Positions 1-8,013 of a stretch of DNA of 64,000 bases are shown one piece after another; position 1 is the stretch's first letter, and every line of letters begins with the position of its first letter. Position numbers and translations under genes: made by a program. The stretch covers positions 744,001-808,000 of the forward strand of contig NZ_OZ156465.1 of the NCBI RefSeq assembly GCF_964212655.1. The letters run 5' to 3'. Source of the stretch: Candidatus Thiodiazotropha sp. LNASS1. Lineage in GTDB: Bacteria > Pseudomonadota > Gammaproteobacteria > Chromatiales > Chromatiaceae. The notes beneath the pieces were generated by a model. It worked only from the letters and a program-made list of their open reading frames with translations. It searched no databases and was not told the DNA's origin.

Positions 1-270
1 ATCTTTCAGACCTCATCCAGAATATGATGAGCGACTTGATAGATGGATACATTAGCCTGAACGGCCATCATCTGAATAGGATAATGAAGGTACTGACAAT
101 TGTTACTGTGATATTTGTGCCTCTTGGCTTGTTGGTCGGGATATATGGAATGAATTTCGAAAACATTCCGGAACTGGAATCTTCCTATGGCTACTACATC
201 TTATTGATGTGTAATGGAGATGATTGCTGGAATTTCACTGTGTTTATTTAAACGTATGCAATGGCTATAA
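1..270 (+). pseudogene. corA: CorA-family magnesium transporter, C-terminal end, frameshifted
   Basis: The window opens inside a CorA-type Mg2+/Co2+ channel. The frame entering at base 3 gives the end of the cytoplasmic helix, the first membrane segment (LTIVTVIFVPLGLLVGIYG) and the signature YGMN loop followed by FENIPEL, which are diagnostic of CorA. At about base 210 the reading frame breaks and ends at 249-251. Shifting frame at base 211 restores a typical second membrane helix and basic tail (MIAGISLCLFKRMQWL) with a stop at 268-270. So one extra base, probably near 204-211, separates the two pore helices. Without the shift the protein loses TM2. It may be a true pseudogene or an assembly/sequencing error. 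The start lies outside the window. Confidence 0.85.
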
Positions 271-414
271 TAGTTTTATCTGCATGATCAAAATGAATAC
301 TTCTTCTCCATTTTACAAGAAACACCTTACAAATCCCTATATACTAGAGGCTTCTACTATCGTAGTATCTCAGCGTTTCTACGTACGAATCACCAAATAT
401 TAGGAAAATCATCA

Positions 415-1233
415 ATGCCCGAATTGACCCCGACTCAAAATATGGCAATATTTTGCGATTTCGAAAATGTTGCATTGGGTGTTCGTGATGCTAATTATGC
501 AGCCTTTAATATTCAGAAGGTGCTGGAGCGTCTGCTGCTCAAGGGCAATATCGTGGTGAAGAAGGCCTACTGTAATTGGGATCGGTATAAAGAGTTCAAG
601 GGCACCATGCATGAAGCAGCATTCGAATTGATAGAGATTCCCCATGTGCGTCAATCAGGCAAAAACTCGGCAGATATCCGCATGGTGGTTGATGCCCTGG
701 ATCTTTGTTACACCAAGCTTCATCTGGATACTTTCGTCATTATCAGCGGAGATTCTGACTTCTCTCCACTCGTCAGCAAATTGCGTGAGAACAATAAGCT
801 CGTCATTGGTGTCGGCGTTAAGAACTCCACATCAGACCTCCTAACCGCCAATTGTGATGAGTTCATCTTCTATGATGACCTGGTGAGAGAAAGTAATAAG
901 TCCACCCAAAAAAGACGTAAAAGCTCGGGCAAAAAGGTCCCCAAAAAGAAGGCCTCAAAGAAACTGCAAAGTGAAGACGAGAAGAGAAAACAGGAGGCGT
1001 TGGATCTTGTCGCAGCCACGGCAGAAGACCTGATACAGGAGCGGGGCGTTACGGAAAAAATATGGGGCTCTATGGTCAAGCAGACCCTGAAACGTCGGAA
1101 ACCGGGGTTCAGTGAGCGCTATCACGGATTCAGAACTTTCAACATGCTACTTGAAGAGGCACAGGAACGAAACTTACTGATCCTGGAAGCGGATGAGAAG
1201 TCGGGTGGCTACATGATCAAGAGCGTCACCTGA
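415..1233 (+). CDS. NYN-domain (PIN-like) nuclease with C-terminal OST-HTH/LOTUS domain
   Basis: A 272-residue protein. Residues 10-150 form a NYN/DUF88 (LabA-like) PIN-fold domain: acidic residues D15 (CDFEN), D87, D93 and the SGDSD motif (D113, D115) match the metal-binding pocket of this nuclease family. A lysine-rich linker (about 158-195) leads to a C-terminal winged-helix OST-HTH/LOTUS module (about 195-270), a domain known to bind RNA, including G-rich or structured RNA. The family is thought to act on RNA; substrate unknown. AGGA precedes the ATG by about nine bases. It is monocistronic, between the broken corA and a broken sugar phosphorylase. The domain call is firm; nuclease activity is inferred from the conserved acidic residues. 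Confidence 0.88.
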   Translation: MPELTPTQNMAIFCDFENVALGVRDANYAAFNIQKVLERLLLKGNIVVKKAYCNWDRYKEFKGTMHEAAFELIEIPHVRQSGKNSADIRMVVDALDLCYTKLHLDTFVIISGDSDFSPLVSKLRENNKLVIGVGVKNSTSDLLTANCDEFIFYDDLVRESNKSTQKRRKSSGKKVPKKKASKKLQSEDEKRKQEALDLVAATAEDLIQERGVTEKIWGSMVKQTLKRRKPGFSERYHGFRTFNMLLEEAQERNLLILEADEKSGGYMIKSVT

Positions 1234-1571
1234 TCAATACATTGAGCAATCAGAATCTGGCCCGCTGAAGTAGAGCGTTGCTACGGATATATAGCTGAAA
1301 TGTCTGCTTTGGCCGCAAAAAACTGAGCGCAACCGGCCGCTGGTGGAAATCAGTTATGCGAAATAATGACAAACTACAGTAGCTTACAATCTACTGATAC
1401 CAAATAATGATCCTTCATCTCTGAAAATTGGCTGGGCATAGTTGGTCAATCCGAACGCTTCCTTCTCTTTTTTGACGATAGTCTCTGAAACACATAGGAT
1501 GAATCTAATGGGTTTCACCAAAATAATATGAGGGTATAGCCAATACCCACAGACAAAATGAAGGGGACTGA
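1234..1571. other. Intergenic, 338 bp
   Basis: No gene is visible. Immediately before the next start there is a strong AAGGGG ribosome-binding sequence at 1561-1566. No convincing hairpin terminator or promoter could be assigned by eye. Confidence 0.5.
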
Positions 1572-3304
1572 ATGTTAGGACGATCCTTGCCCAATGGGGT
1601 TATGTTCAATGCCTACCCCGACAGCATTGGTACCAAGTTAAGCGATAGCATCGCGCTGATGCAGCGGCCTGAATTGCACGATGTCTTCTCTCTGTTCTAT
1701 ATTCTGCCCACCTTCTTCCAAAGCGATCTGGATCGTGGTTTTTCCATAAACCGCTATGAGCTCAATGAGGATTTGGTATCAGAGGCGGATCTGCAAGCCC
1801 TAAAGGAGCTGAATATCGTTCTCAAGTTCGATCTGGTACTGAATCACCTCTCGGTACGCTCCCCTCAATTTCTGGATATGCTGACAAAAGGCGATCACTC
1901 CCGCTATCGAGACTTTTTTATCGATTGGAACAAGTTTTGGGAAGGTGAAGGTGAGTTGAATGATGAGGGCTATATCATTCCAAATGAGGCCCATCTCAAG
2001 CAACTCTTCATGCGCAAGCCGGGACTTCCCATTCTGCTTGTCCGCTTCCCCCGATGGTTCAGAGCGGCCCTACTGGAATACATTCTATCAACAGATTCAC
2101 TACCGTGGGCTGGATAGCGATGACCTCAAACACCTTCGCATCCTACCATCCGAGGCTGCGCAGGATATCCTCTATCTAGTCAATGCCAAGATCGACGCCG
2201 GCGAGGATTTTCACGACATCGACCTAGGCCTTTATCAGGATTACTTGGAGCAAGTGGTCGATATTGTCGAATCCAAGCGACGCTACCTTGGCCAGATGGA
2301 CCTCAATGCCGAATCAGAAGTGGTGTGGGAGTTCTATGCAGAGACCCTCAAAAGGTTAGCCGGTTTTGGCGCCAAGTTGATTCGCCTTGATGCTTTCGCC
2401 TACCTGCACAAAAAGCCGGGGCTGAGCAACTTCTTCAATACCCCCGGTACCTGGGACTATCTCGATCGTCTGAAGACCATTGCCGAAGAAAACCAGCTGA
2501 CCCTGTTACCCGAGATTCATACCCAATACGGCAAACACCTGCATTCCGACGTCGCGAAAGCCGGTTATCCCATTTACGATTTTTTCCTTCCCGGCCTAGT
2601 GCTGGATGCGCTGGATATAGGTCGCAACACCTACCTGCTACGCTGGATCGAGGAGATCCAGACCCAGGGCATTCAGACGGTCAATATGCTGGGCTGCCAT
2701 GACGGCATCCCCGTGCTTGATCTGGACGGTTTTGCCAGCGAGGATGGTTATCAACATGGGCTCATGGCGACGGCTGAGATAGAGGCCATTATCAAACGCG
2801 TTCTCAAGCGCGGTGGCCGGGTGAAAAATCTATTTGGCGCGAACGGTAAAAAGATCGCATATTATCAGGTCAATGCGACCTACTTCAGTGCATTGGGCGA
2901 GGATGAACAGAAGCTGCGTCTGGCCCGAGCCATCCAGCTCTTCATGCTCGGAATTCCCCAGGTCTGGTATCTGGATCTTTTCGCCGGCAGTAACGACTAT
3001 ACTGCGGCCGACCAGGGCGGTACAGCCAGCCACAAAGAGATCAATCGCACCACGTTAACGAATGAAATGGTAGATGCGGGACTGCAAAGCGCTGTGGTGC
3101 TAGATCAATTGGAGATGATGCGACTTCGAAATAGTGCAGCAGCCATCAATGGTACCCTTCAGATCGCCGAAACCCCTGGACATGACTTGGTCAGATGAAG
3201 AGAGCACCATTACCTTAAAAGCCAATCTCGAAAGCATGGATTTCTCCATTAGCCACAGCCCCGCAGAGGGAGAGACACAGGTCTACACCTACCCTAAACC
3301 CTGA
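1572..3304 (+). pseudogene. GH13_18 sucrose/glucosylglycerate phosphorylase-like, two frameshifts
   Basis: Three consecutive reading frames together encode one alpha-amylase-superfamily phosphorylase. Frame one starts at 1572 behind AAGGGG and covers the N-terminal barrel (MFNAYPDS, LPTFFQSD). It breaks in the C5 run at 2048-2052, where removing one C restores FPDGSERPYWNTFYQQI in the next frame. Frame two contains the catalytic nucleophile context RLDAFAY, the acid/base context LPEIHTQYG and the CHDGIPVLD motif. It stops at 3196-3198, while a third frame from 3182 continues as MTWSDEESTITLKANL to the stop at 3302-3304, the usual C-terminal beta domain. All catalytic residues are preserved, so the lesions are recent or are homopolymer/assembly errors. 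The likely reaction is reversible phosphorolysis of an alpha-glucoside such as sucrose or glucosylglycerate; the exact substrate cannot be read from the motifs. Confidence 0.8.
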
Positions 3305-3370
3305 TGTGCGGAGCGCCTGATATGAGGTTGAATAGCTGACTATGCTGGATAATCAAGGAATAAAAACAAG

Positions 3371-3679
3371 TCAGGTTAGATAGGGATCAGATTCTTTTGG
3401 GATGCCGTAGTATTGTTTTACACCAACGCGCTTCCCTTTGAGGTACGCACCGTTTAATTTCCGAATGATCCTCAACGCTGCGTCATCAGGTAATACATTA
3501 ATCAAACCATGACGTTGAATCACACCCACATTATTGGTGATAGATATAATTTTGCAGCTGACAATTCTTGGTTGTGAAGAGAAAGGGAGGCGAATCCACT
3601 TTTCGAGAACTCTGTTGGCAAAATCCCTCATATCCTTTCGTTTTGTCTTGTCAGTGATTCTTGGTATAAGTAATTTCAT
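3371..3679 (-). CDS. Small RRM-like RNA-binding protein
   Basis: A 102-residue basic protein starting MKLLIPRITDK. The C-terminal two thirds resemble a single RNA-recognition motif: a beta-strand of the type GVIQRHGLINVLP, a helix DDAALRIIRKLNGAYLKG and a final strand KRVGVKQYYG. The N-terminal part is a helical extension rich in Lys/Arg. Small stand-alone RRM proteins occur in several gammaproteobacteria, where their RNA targets are mostly unknown. It faces the phosphorylase pseudogene convergently and lies downstream of the secreted repeat gene on the same strand, 87 bases away. Fold assignment is moderate because RNP1 is not canonical. Confidence 0.6.
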   Translation of the reverse strand: MKLLIPRITDKTKRKDMRDFANRVLEKWIRLPFSSQPRIVSCKIISITNNVGVIQRHGLINVLPDDAALRIIRKLNGAYLKGKRVGVKQYYGIPKESDPYLT

Positions 3680-3766
3680 CTGCTTATGTTCTGGGAAAAG
3701 TTATATTTCATTTTATAGATAACCACCACGCTGTATAGAATCTGTTATTGCTGATATTAGATCGAA

Positions 3767-4555
3767 TCAGGGCAGCACACATTTATCCTGTTTCACTTGG
3801 TAAGGACGATTACATACCCAATTCGTGCCGGTATAATCAAGATGAGCTTCTGTAGGCATTTCTACAGCAAAACACTGATCTTTCTTCTCTATGTACCCTC
3901 GATCGCACTTCCAACCAGGCCCATACAAAGAGTCTGTCAAGTATCCGTTGGCTGGCACTTTGATCGCTACACAATCCTTACCGACCGCTCTATACCCACG
4001 TTCGCACTTCCAACTAGGCCCATACGAAGAGTCTGTCAAGTATCCGTTGGCTGGCACTTTGATCGCTACACAATCCTTACCGACCGCTCTATACCCACGT
4101 TCGCACTTCCAACTGGGTCCACTTGAGGAGTCAGTCAAATATCCGTGCTGGGGTACATTGATCGTAACACAGGCCTGTTTAGCTTGTTTGTATCCACGGT
4201 TGCATAACCAGCCAGGTCCGTGTGTTGAGTCAGTCAGATATCCGTTTACGGGTACCTTGATGGCAACACAGGATTTATCTAGTTCTCGATATCCCCATTT
4301 ACATTCCCAGCCTTGTCCGTAGGACTTGTGTGTCAGGTATGCGTTAGCGGGTATCTTGATGGCAATACAGCGCTTATTCACTTCTCGATAGCCTTGATCA
4401 CATTTCCATCCATTACCATATTTTAATGCACTTGCATTTGCTGGTAACTCGAGAGAACTTTCCAAGGCAAGTGCTCGGTAGGGAACTAATGCGACAAACA
4501 AGATGACCATCAGATAATGAATTCTAATGGAATTTGGGCATCTATTAATATTCAT
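3767..4555 (-). CDS. Secreted cysteine-repeat protein (about 33-residue W-C-GY repeats)
   Basis: A 262-residue protein with an N-terminal signal peptide (hydrophobic core about residues 14-30, ending PYRALA) followed by seven repeats. The consensus is P-A-N-G-Y-L-T-D, then G-P-x-W-K-C-x-R-G-Y and finally C-V-A-I-K. Each repeat carries two cysteines, one after a Trp and one before the next unit, so disulfide-stabilised export to the periplasm or surface is likely. The two repeats encoded at 3931-4128 are almost identical at DNA level, showing recent duplication. I do not recognise a function; the repeat resembles short C-x-GY modules found in secreted proteins of many proteobacteria. A role in surface binding is only a guess. 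Confidence 0.75.
   Translation of the reverse strand: MNINRCPNSIRIHYLMVILFVALVPYRALALESSLELPANASALKYGNGWKCDQGYREVNKRCIAIKIPANAYLTHKSYGQGWECKWGYRELDKSCVAIKVPVNGYLTDSTHGPGWLCNRGYKQAKQACVTINVPQHGYLTDSSSGPSWKCERGYRAVGKDCVAIKVPANGYLTDSSYGPSWKCERGYRAVGKDCVAIKVPANGYLTDSLYGPGWKCDRGYIEKKDQCFAVEMPTEAHLDYTGTNWVCNRPYQVKQDKCVLP
3931..4128 (-). repeat. Two near-identical 99-bp tandem units inside the repeat gene
   Basis: Bases 3931-4015 are identical to 4030-4114 (85 bp), and the full unit length is 99 bp, one 33-residue protein repeat. The remaining units of the gene are clearly diverged. Such identity permits slippage or recombination that changes repeat number in frame. Confidence 0.9.
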
Positions 4556-5043
4556 GAGCCATTCTCAGTTCAGTCAGTGTGTATTGATGCCAAATCCCAT
4601 TGATATGGAATCAATAAAAGCCGGGATTAGAAGTGATTACCAACGACTGGTGGAGAGGGATCTCAGGAAGGAGGTCGCGGTCGGGGTAAGATTATCTAAC
4701 TAATGAAGAGTATATATGAAAACAAAGTAAAGATCCCTTTCTATTTAGTGATAAAGATCCATCTGGAAACAATGGTTTGTATTCAGCAAAGATGAGTAAA
4801 ATCCTTATATATCGTTTGATCGAGCGAGTAGGGGAGAGCCCGCTTCATTAACTCAGTTAATTTGCTTGATAGCCACAATGAGAGGATAGTAGAGCGAATA
4901 CCATTGTCTGTAACCACTCTGACTATTTCTCATCATACTGATTTCTCGCAGACTCTGATCGATCAACCAATGTGTTGCAATAGCCTGCTTTTAGTAAGAA
5001 AAGTACGTCATGCTGCTTGCTGAGTTAAACTCAGGAGAACCCA
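4556..5043. other. Intergenic, 488 bp
   Basis: Contains the divergent upstream regions of the minus-strand repeat gene and the plus-strand DsrC-like gene. An AGGAG ribosome-binding site lies at 5033-5037. No other gene or clear repeat is visible. Confidence 0.5.
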
Positions 5044-5379
5044 GTGAATCAATTCACAAAAAATACTCAAAACAACGAAACATCCCATCGTGAAACTGCG
5101 ATACGTTTCGTAGAACTGGCCGACCAGAGCTGGGACCGGAATAAATCTGTTGACTTGGCGCAAACTGAAGGGATTCAACTAACCGACGAACACTGGGCTG
5201 TGATCGTATATCTACGCAGATACTATCTTAACCATGGCAGTCCAATAAAATCCCTAACTTTGGAAAATGCCCTCAATGAGCAATTCTCCGCCCTTGGCGG
5301 CAGCGAATATCTGTACCGGCTTTTCCCAGGTGGTCCAGTTTCACAGGGCAACCGTATTGCAAACCTGGTTAATAAGTAG
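5044..5379 (+). CDS. DsrC/TusE-family protein lacking the redox cysteines (RspA-like)
   Basis: A 111-residue protein with the DsrC/TusE core: EGIQLTDEHWAVIVYLRRYY and the C-terminal GGSEYLYRLFPGGPVSQGNRIA, matching the family signatures LTDEHW and G-x-x-YLYxLFPxGP. Canonical DsrC ends in a flexible arm with one or two essential cysteines that carry sulfur as a trisulfide or persulfide. Here the arm ends IANLVNK and the protein has no cysteine at all, so it cannot act as a sulfur carrier. Cysteine-free members have been proposed to be regulators (RspA type). Start is GTG behind AGGAG. It stands alone, not beside dsr or tus genes. Confidence 0.85.
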   Translation: MNQFTKNTQNNETSHRETAIRFVELADQSWDRNKSVDLAQTEGIQLTDEHWAVIVYLRRYYLNHGSPIKSLTLENALNEQFSALGGSEYLYRLFPGGPVSQGNRIANLVNK

Positions 5380-5503
5380 ACACTACCAAGATTACATCTG
5401 AATAATAGAAAAGTTAACCGGCATAACTTCAACTATACTGAGAAATACTCCTCTCCCTGTAATTGCAAAGGATCTTGCCCTAGCACAACATAAGGAAACA
5501 GTA

Positions 5504-5713
5504 ATGTATCGTCTAATGAAGTCAGAAAAGTTGATCCTAAACCACATACTTTCCGGATCCTTATCTTTATATCGCCAAATCCAAATCAAACAGTTCCCTC
5601 AATTCAGTAAAGCAGTGGATGCTTGCAAAAATGCCAACAGGAGCGGCGAATCCCGCTTCTACATTCTCAATGATTCAGGCAAGGAGCTATACGGGGATTC
5701 GTGGATAGACTGA
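5504..5713 (+). CDS. Small hypothetical protein (69 aa)
   Basis: A good AAGGAAACAGTA ribosome-binding stretch precedes the ATG. The protein MYRLMKSEKLILNHILSG... is soluble, lacks a signal peptide and contains one cysteine (CKNANR) in a basic middle section, ending KELYGDSWID. I do not recognise a family. It lies 124 bases after the DsrC-like gene on the same strand. The credible start signal and protein-like composition are the only support. Confidence 0.5.
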   Translation: MYRLMKSEKLILNHILSGSLSLYRQIQIKQFPQFSKAVDACKNANRSGESRFYILNDSGKELYGDSWID

Positions 5714-5919
5714 CCAGGTTGTGAAAATACTGAGCGGGCGTTCTGACTCAAATAGCATAACTGCTTATCACCACTCACAAACAAAACAGCACCACATACA
5801 AATCTTCTAAGAGCAGGAAATTGATTGCAGCATGCGCCAAAGGTCGCTTACCTTGAAACGTGGTTTACCGTCTCGGTACAGAGAGAGCTGGACCACATTG
5901 AGTATAATGAGGTGTATCC

Positions 5920-6048
5920 ATGAGCAAGAATCGTCTAAGCAATAAAGAGGCGAAAAAGAAACCAAGCATGACGCTGCGTGAGAAGCGAGCTGCGAAAAAG
6001 ACTAAAAAAGAGACCAAATCACTCTTTGATGATATACGCGCACGTTGA
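5920..6048 (+). CDS. Very small basic protein (42 aa)
   Basis: The ORF begins ATG after a GAGGTG ribosome-binding sequence at the right distance and reads MSKNRLSNKEAKKKPSMTLR with a lysine-rich middle and an acidic-to-basic tail SLFDDIRAR. Nearly half of the residues are Lys, Arg, Glu or Asp, typical of small nucleic-acid- or ribosome-associated proteins, but no family is recognised. It sits among other small plus-strand genes. Confidence 0.5.
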   Translation: MSKNRLSNKEAKKKPSMTLREKRAAKKTKKETKSLFDDIRAR

Positions 6049-6113
6049 CTCTTATTAATCTATCAAACTATAGTCACAGAGACTTCGAATTACACCAATG
6101 AAAAGGGTTTGAT

Positions 6114-6419
6114 ATGAAATTCAGCAATCACCGCCGAACAATCAGCTCAGGAGACACCGGAATTTCCTTTCCTCAGCTTGAGTGTTGGAATAGTGTGACA
6201 AAAGTAGCCACCGTTGCCGCGCAATATAACAAACAGCGTGTGCTTTGCCGAATCTCGCAGAAGACCTTACAAGACACGTTCGGCGTTTTAGAAGATGACC
6301 CAATGAAATCTGTGGCAAAGCACCGATTTTCTATACAACAAGCAGCCAAATCGCTCATAGAAAGCGAGATCTATGAAGAGGATGGTTCTATTCTAATCCT
6401 TGAATGTCATCTTGTGTAG
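6114..6419 (+). CDS. DUF1488-family protein
   Basis: A 101-residue protein with the arrangement of DUF1488: an ISFPQLECWNSVTKVATVAAQ strand region, then RVLCRISQKTLQDTFGV, then a long helix ending AAKSLIES, and a closing strand with hydrophobic residues (ILILECHLV). DUF1488 proteins are small cytoplasmic proteins of unknown function common in proteobacteria. An AAGGG sequence precedes the ATG. No operon partner is evident; the downstream neighbour is an insertion sequence on the other strand. Confidence 0.65.
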   Translation: MKFSNHRRTISSGDTGISFPQLECWNSVTKVATVAAQYNKQRVLCRISQKTLQDTFGVLEDDPMKSVAKHRFSIQQAAKSLIESEIYEEDGSILILECHLV

Positions 6420-6623
6420 GAAATGTATATTCAATCTCGTGAGTTGACCCAGATTGAAGATAACTCATTTCCATTCACAATCTGTGAATACCACTACTTG
6501 AGTATCAAGTTAATCAGCAACCTCTGATCTATTCATCATTCTGGAGAATAGCTTGTGCCGGACTTCTGCCCAGGCAGCATGGGTAATCCCCCCATTAATA
6601 ATGGGACTCAAAAGTAGTCACTG

Positions 6624-7424
6624 TTAAGCGGTCTGAGCCAGCTTCTGTACCGGGGTGATTCCACCTAGTGCCATGTTTGGTCGATCATTATTGTAGCGCC
6701 ATAACCACCGGGTGGCAGTATCCTGTGCATGGGTAATCGATTCAAATAAATGTTGATCCAGCCACTCATGTCGAACTGTCCGATTGAATCGTTCCACATA
6801 AGCGTTCTGCTGTGGCTTACCCGGCTGAATATACTGCAACTGAATCCGATGCCTGTTGGCCCATTCAACGAGCTGGCTACTCAAGTATTCCGGTCCATTA
6901 TCACAGCGAATAACCTTGGGTTTGCCGCGCCACTCAATGATGCGACCCAGGGTACGGATGACTCTGAGTGCCGGCAATGAAAGATCAACTTCAATCCCCA
7001 AGCCTTCCCGGTTGTAATCATCGATCACGTTAAAGGTCCGAAAGCTTCGACCATCTATCAGCCGATCATGCATAAAATCCATCGACCAGACTTCGTTGAT
7101 CTGCCGGGGCACTGATAACTCATCAGGCTTGTCTCGCTTCAATCGTCGCTTCGGCTTGATCCTCAGATTCAACTCCAGCTCACGGTAGATGCGATAAACG
7201 CGCTTGTGATTGTAGCCGTAGCCCTTCACATTGCGCAGATACAGAAAACACAGGCCAAAGCCCCAGGTGCGATTGGCTGTTGTGAGGCGAAGTAGCCAGT
7301 CCGTGATATGGGCATTGTCACCCGATAGCTTCGGCTGGTAACGGTAGCAGGTCTCGCTGATACCAAAAATCTCGCAGGTCAGGCGGATACTCAGCCTGTG
7401 CTTCGACAAAGCGTGCTTGGCCAT
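6624..7424 (-). CDS. IS3-family transposase OrfB (integrase core)
   Basis: A 266-residue DDE transposase domain. It begins with the HTH_21-like region ([20 protein letters not shown]) and continues into the rve core: the first Asp in VWSMDFMHD, the second in [10 protein letters not shown] and the Glu in [17 protein letters not shown]. Length and spacing fit OrfB. The frame is open upstream of the ATG back to a stop at about 7460, allowing production as an OrfAB fusion by -1 frameshifting from orfA. The [17 protein letters not shown] block is typical of the IS407/IS51-like groups. Confidence 0.92.
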   Translation of the reverse strand: MAKHALSKHRLSIRLTCEIFGISETCYRYQPKLSGDNAHITDWLLRLTTANRTWGFGLCFLYLRNVKGYGYNHKRVYRIYRELELNLRIKPKRRLKRDKPDELSVPRQINEVWSMDFMHDRLIDGRSFRTFNVIDDYNREGLGIEVDLSLPALRVIRTLGRIIEWRGKPKVIRCDNGPEYLSSQLVEWANRHRIQLQYIQPGKPQQNAYVERFNRTVRHEWLDQHLFESITHAQDTATRWLWRYNNDRPNMALGGITPVQKLAQTA

Positions 7425-7444
7425 CTCTCGTCGTTGAGATGGCC

Positions 7445-7711
7445 TTAGTACTTTCCCTCAAGGGCCTCCTTGCGGATCTCGGCCTTGAGCCGTTCTTCTG
7501 CATACATCTTCTTCAGGCGCCGGTTCTCCGCCTCCAGTTCCTTCATCCGCTTCATCATCGATACGTCCATGCCGCCATACTTGGCGCGCCAATTGTAAAA
7601 AGTGGCATCACTCATACCGTGCTTGCGGCACAGCTCAGCGACCGGAATACCGGCCTCGGCCTCTTTCAGGATCGATATGATCTGGGATTCGCTGTAGCGA
7701 GACTTCTTCAT
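7445..7711 (-). CDS. IS3-family transposase OrfA (helix-turn-helix)
   Basis: An 88-residue HTH_Tnp_1 protein: [19 protein letters not shown], then a recognition helix in [22 protein letters not shown] and a leucine-zipper-like coiled coil ([20 protein letters not shown]). It binds the inverted repeats and supplies the N-terminal half of the OrfAB transposase. It terminates just after a slippery heptamer. Confidence 0.92.
   Translation of the reverse strand: MKKSRYSESQIISILKEAEAGIPVAELCRKHGMSDATFYNWRAKYGGMDVSMMKRMKELEAENRRLKKMYAEERLKAEIRKEALEGKY
7451..7457 (-). promoter_or_regulatory. Programmed -1 frameshift heptamer GGGAAAG
   Basis: On the minus strand the last codons of orfA are GAG GGA AAG TAC TAA. 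G GGA AAG is a canonical X-XXY-YYZ slippery heptamer. A -1 slip there enters an open frame that runs through PSQRRE into OrfB, giving the OrfAB transposase. IS3 elements are known to use this device; the site itself is read directly here. Confidence 0.8.
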
Positions 7712-7787
7712 TGTAGATTCTCCTTTTCGTAATCATAATTGGAAAATTCTACTTTTGAACCCCGTTATTTTTCGGGGGGATTACCCA

Positions 7788-8013
7788 TGCACCTGCCTGC
7801 CATTGGAAAGCGGGATGTATCGATCACGCAAATCATGACAGTCCTATTCCTCGGGATGAACACCATATCCATTTCGACAATGGAGAGACGGAAGCGGTAG
7901 TGGATCTACTGCCGGGTACCCACACGTTACAACTACTTCTAGGAGACAAAGATCATGAACCGAAAGATCCGGTGCTAATGTCGGAGAAGATTAGTGTGAG
8001 GGTGAAAGAGTAG
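7788..8013 (+). pseudogene. DUF4399-domain protein, C-terminal remnant next to the IS
   Basis: Directly after the insertion sequence an open frame ends at 8011-8013 and encodes IPRDEHHIHFDNGETEAVV, then DLLPGTHTLQLLLGDKDHEP and MSEKISVRVKE. This is the second half of the DUF4399 domain, usually a small exported protein with a His-rich first half. No start, signal peptide or HHHLL motif is present, and no matching N-terminus is seen left of the IS. The gene was therefore truncated by insertion plus loss of the 5' part. Confidence 0.62.

Larger units (their letters stand above)
6580..7787 (-). mobile_element. IS3-family insertion sequence, 1208 bp, two-ORF type
   Basis: The element carries OrfA and OrfB on the minus strand and is bounded by imperfect inverted repeats of roughly 38 bp: both ends, read inward, begin TGGGTAATCCCCCC and later share TCAAAAGTAG. 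The termini are TG...CA as usual for IS3. No clear 3- or 4-bp target duplication is visible (AGCA left, TGCA right), so the exact ends may be off by a base or two. To its right is a decayed DUF4399 fragment, suggesting the insertion or a later deletion destroyed that gene. Both ORFs and the frameshift signal appear intact, so the copy may still be active. Confidence 0.88.

Noticed and set aside
3797-4322. Long plus-strand ORFs opposite the cysteine-repeat gene
   Set aside because: Antisense shadows created by the tandem repeats; the minus-strand frame has signal peptide and repeat logic.
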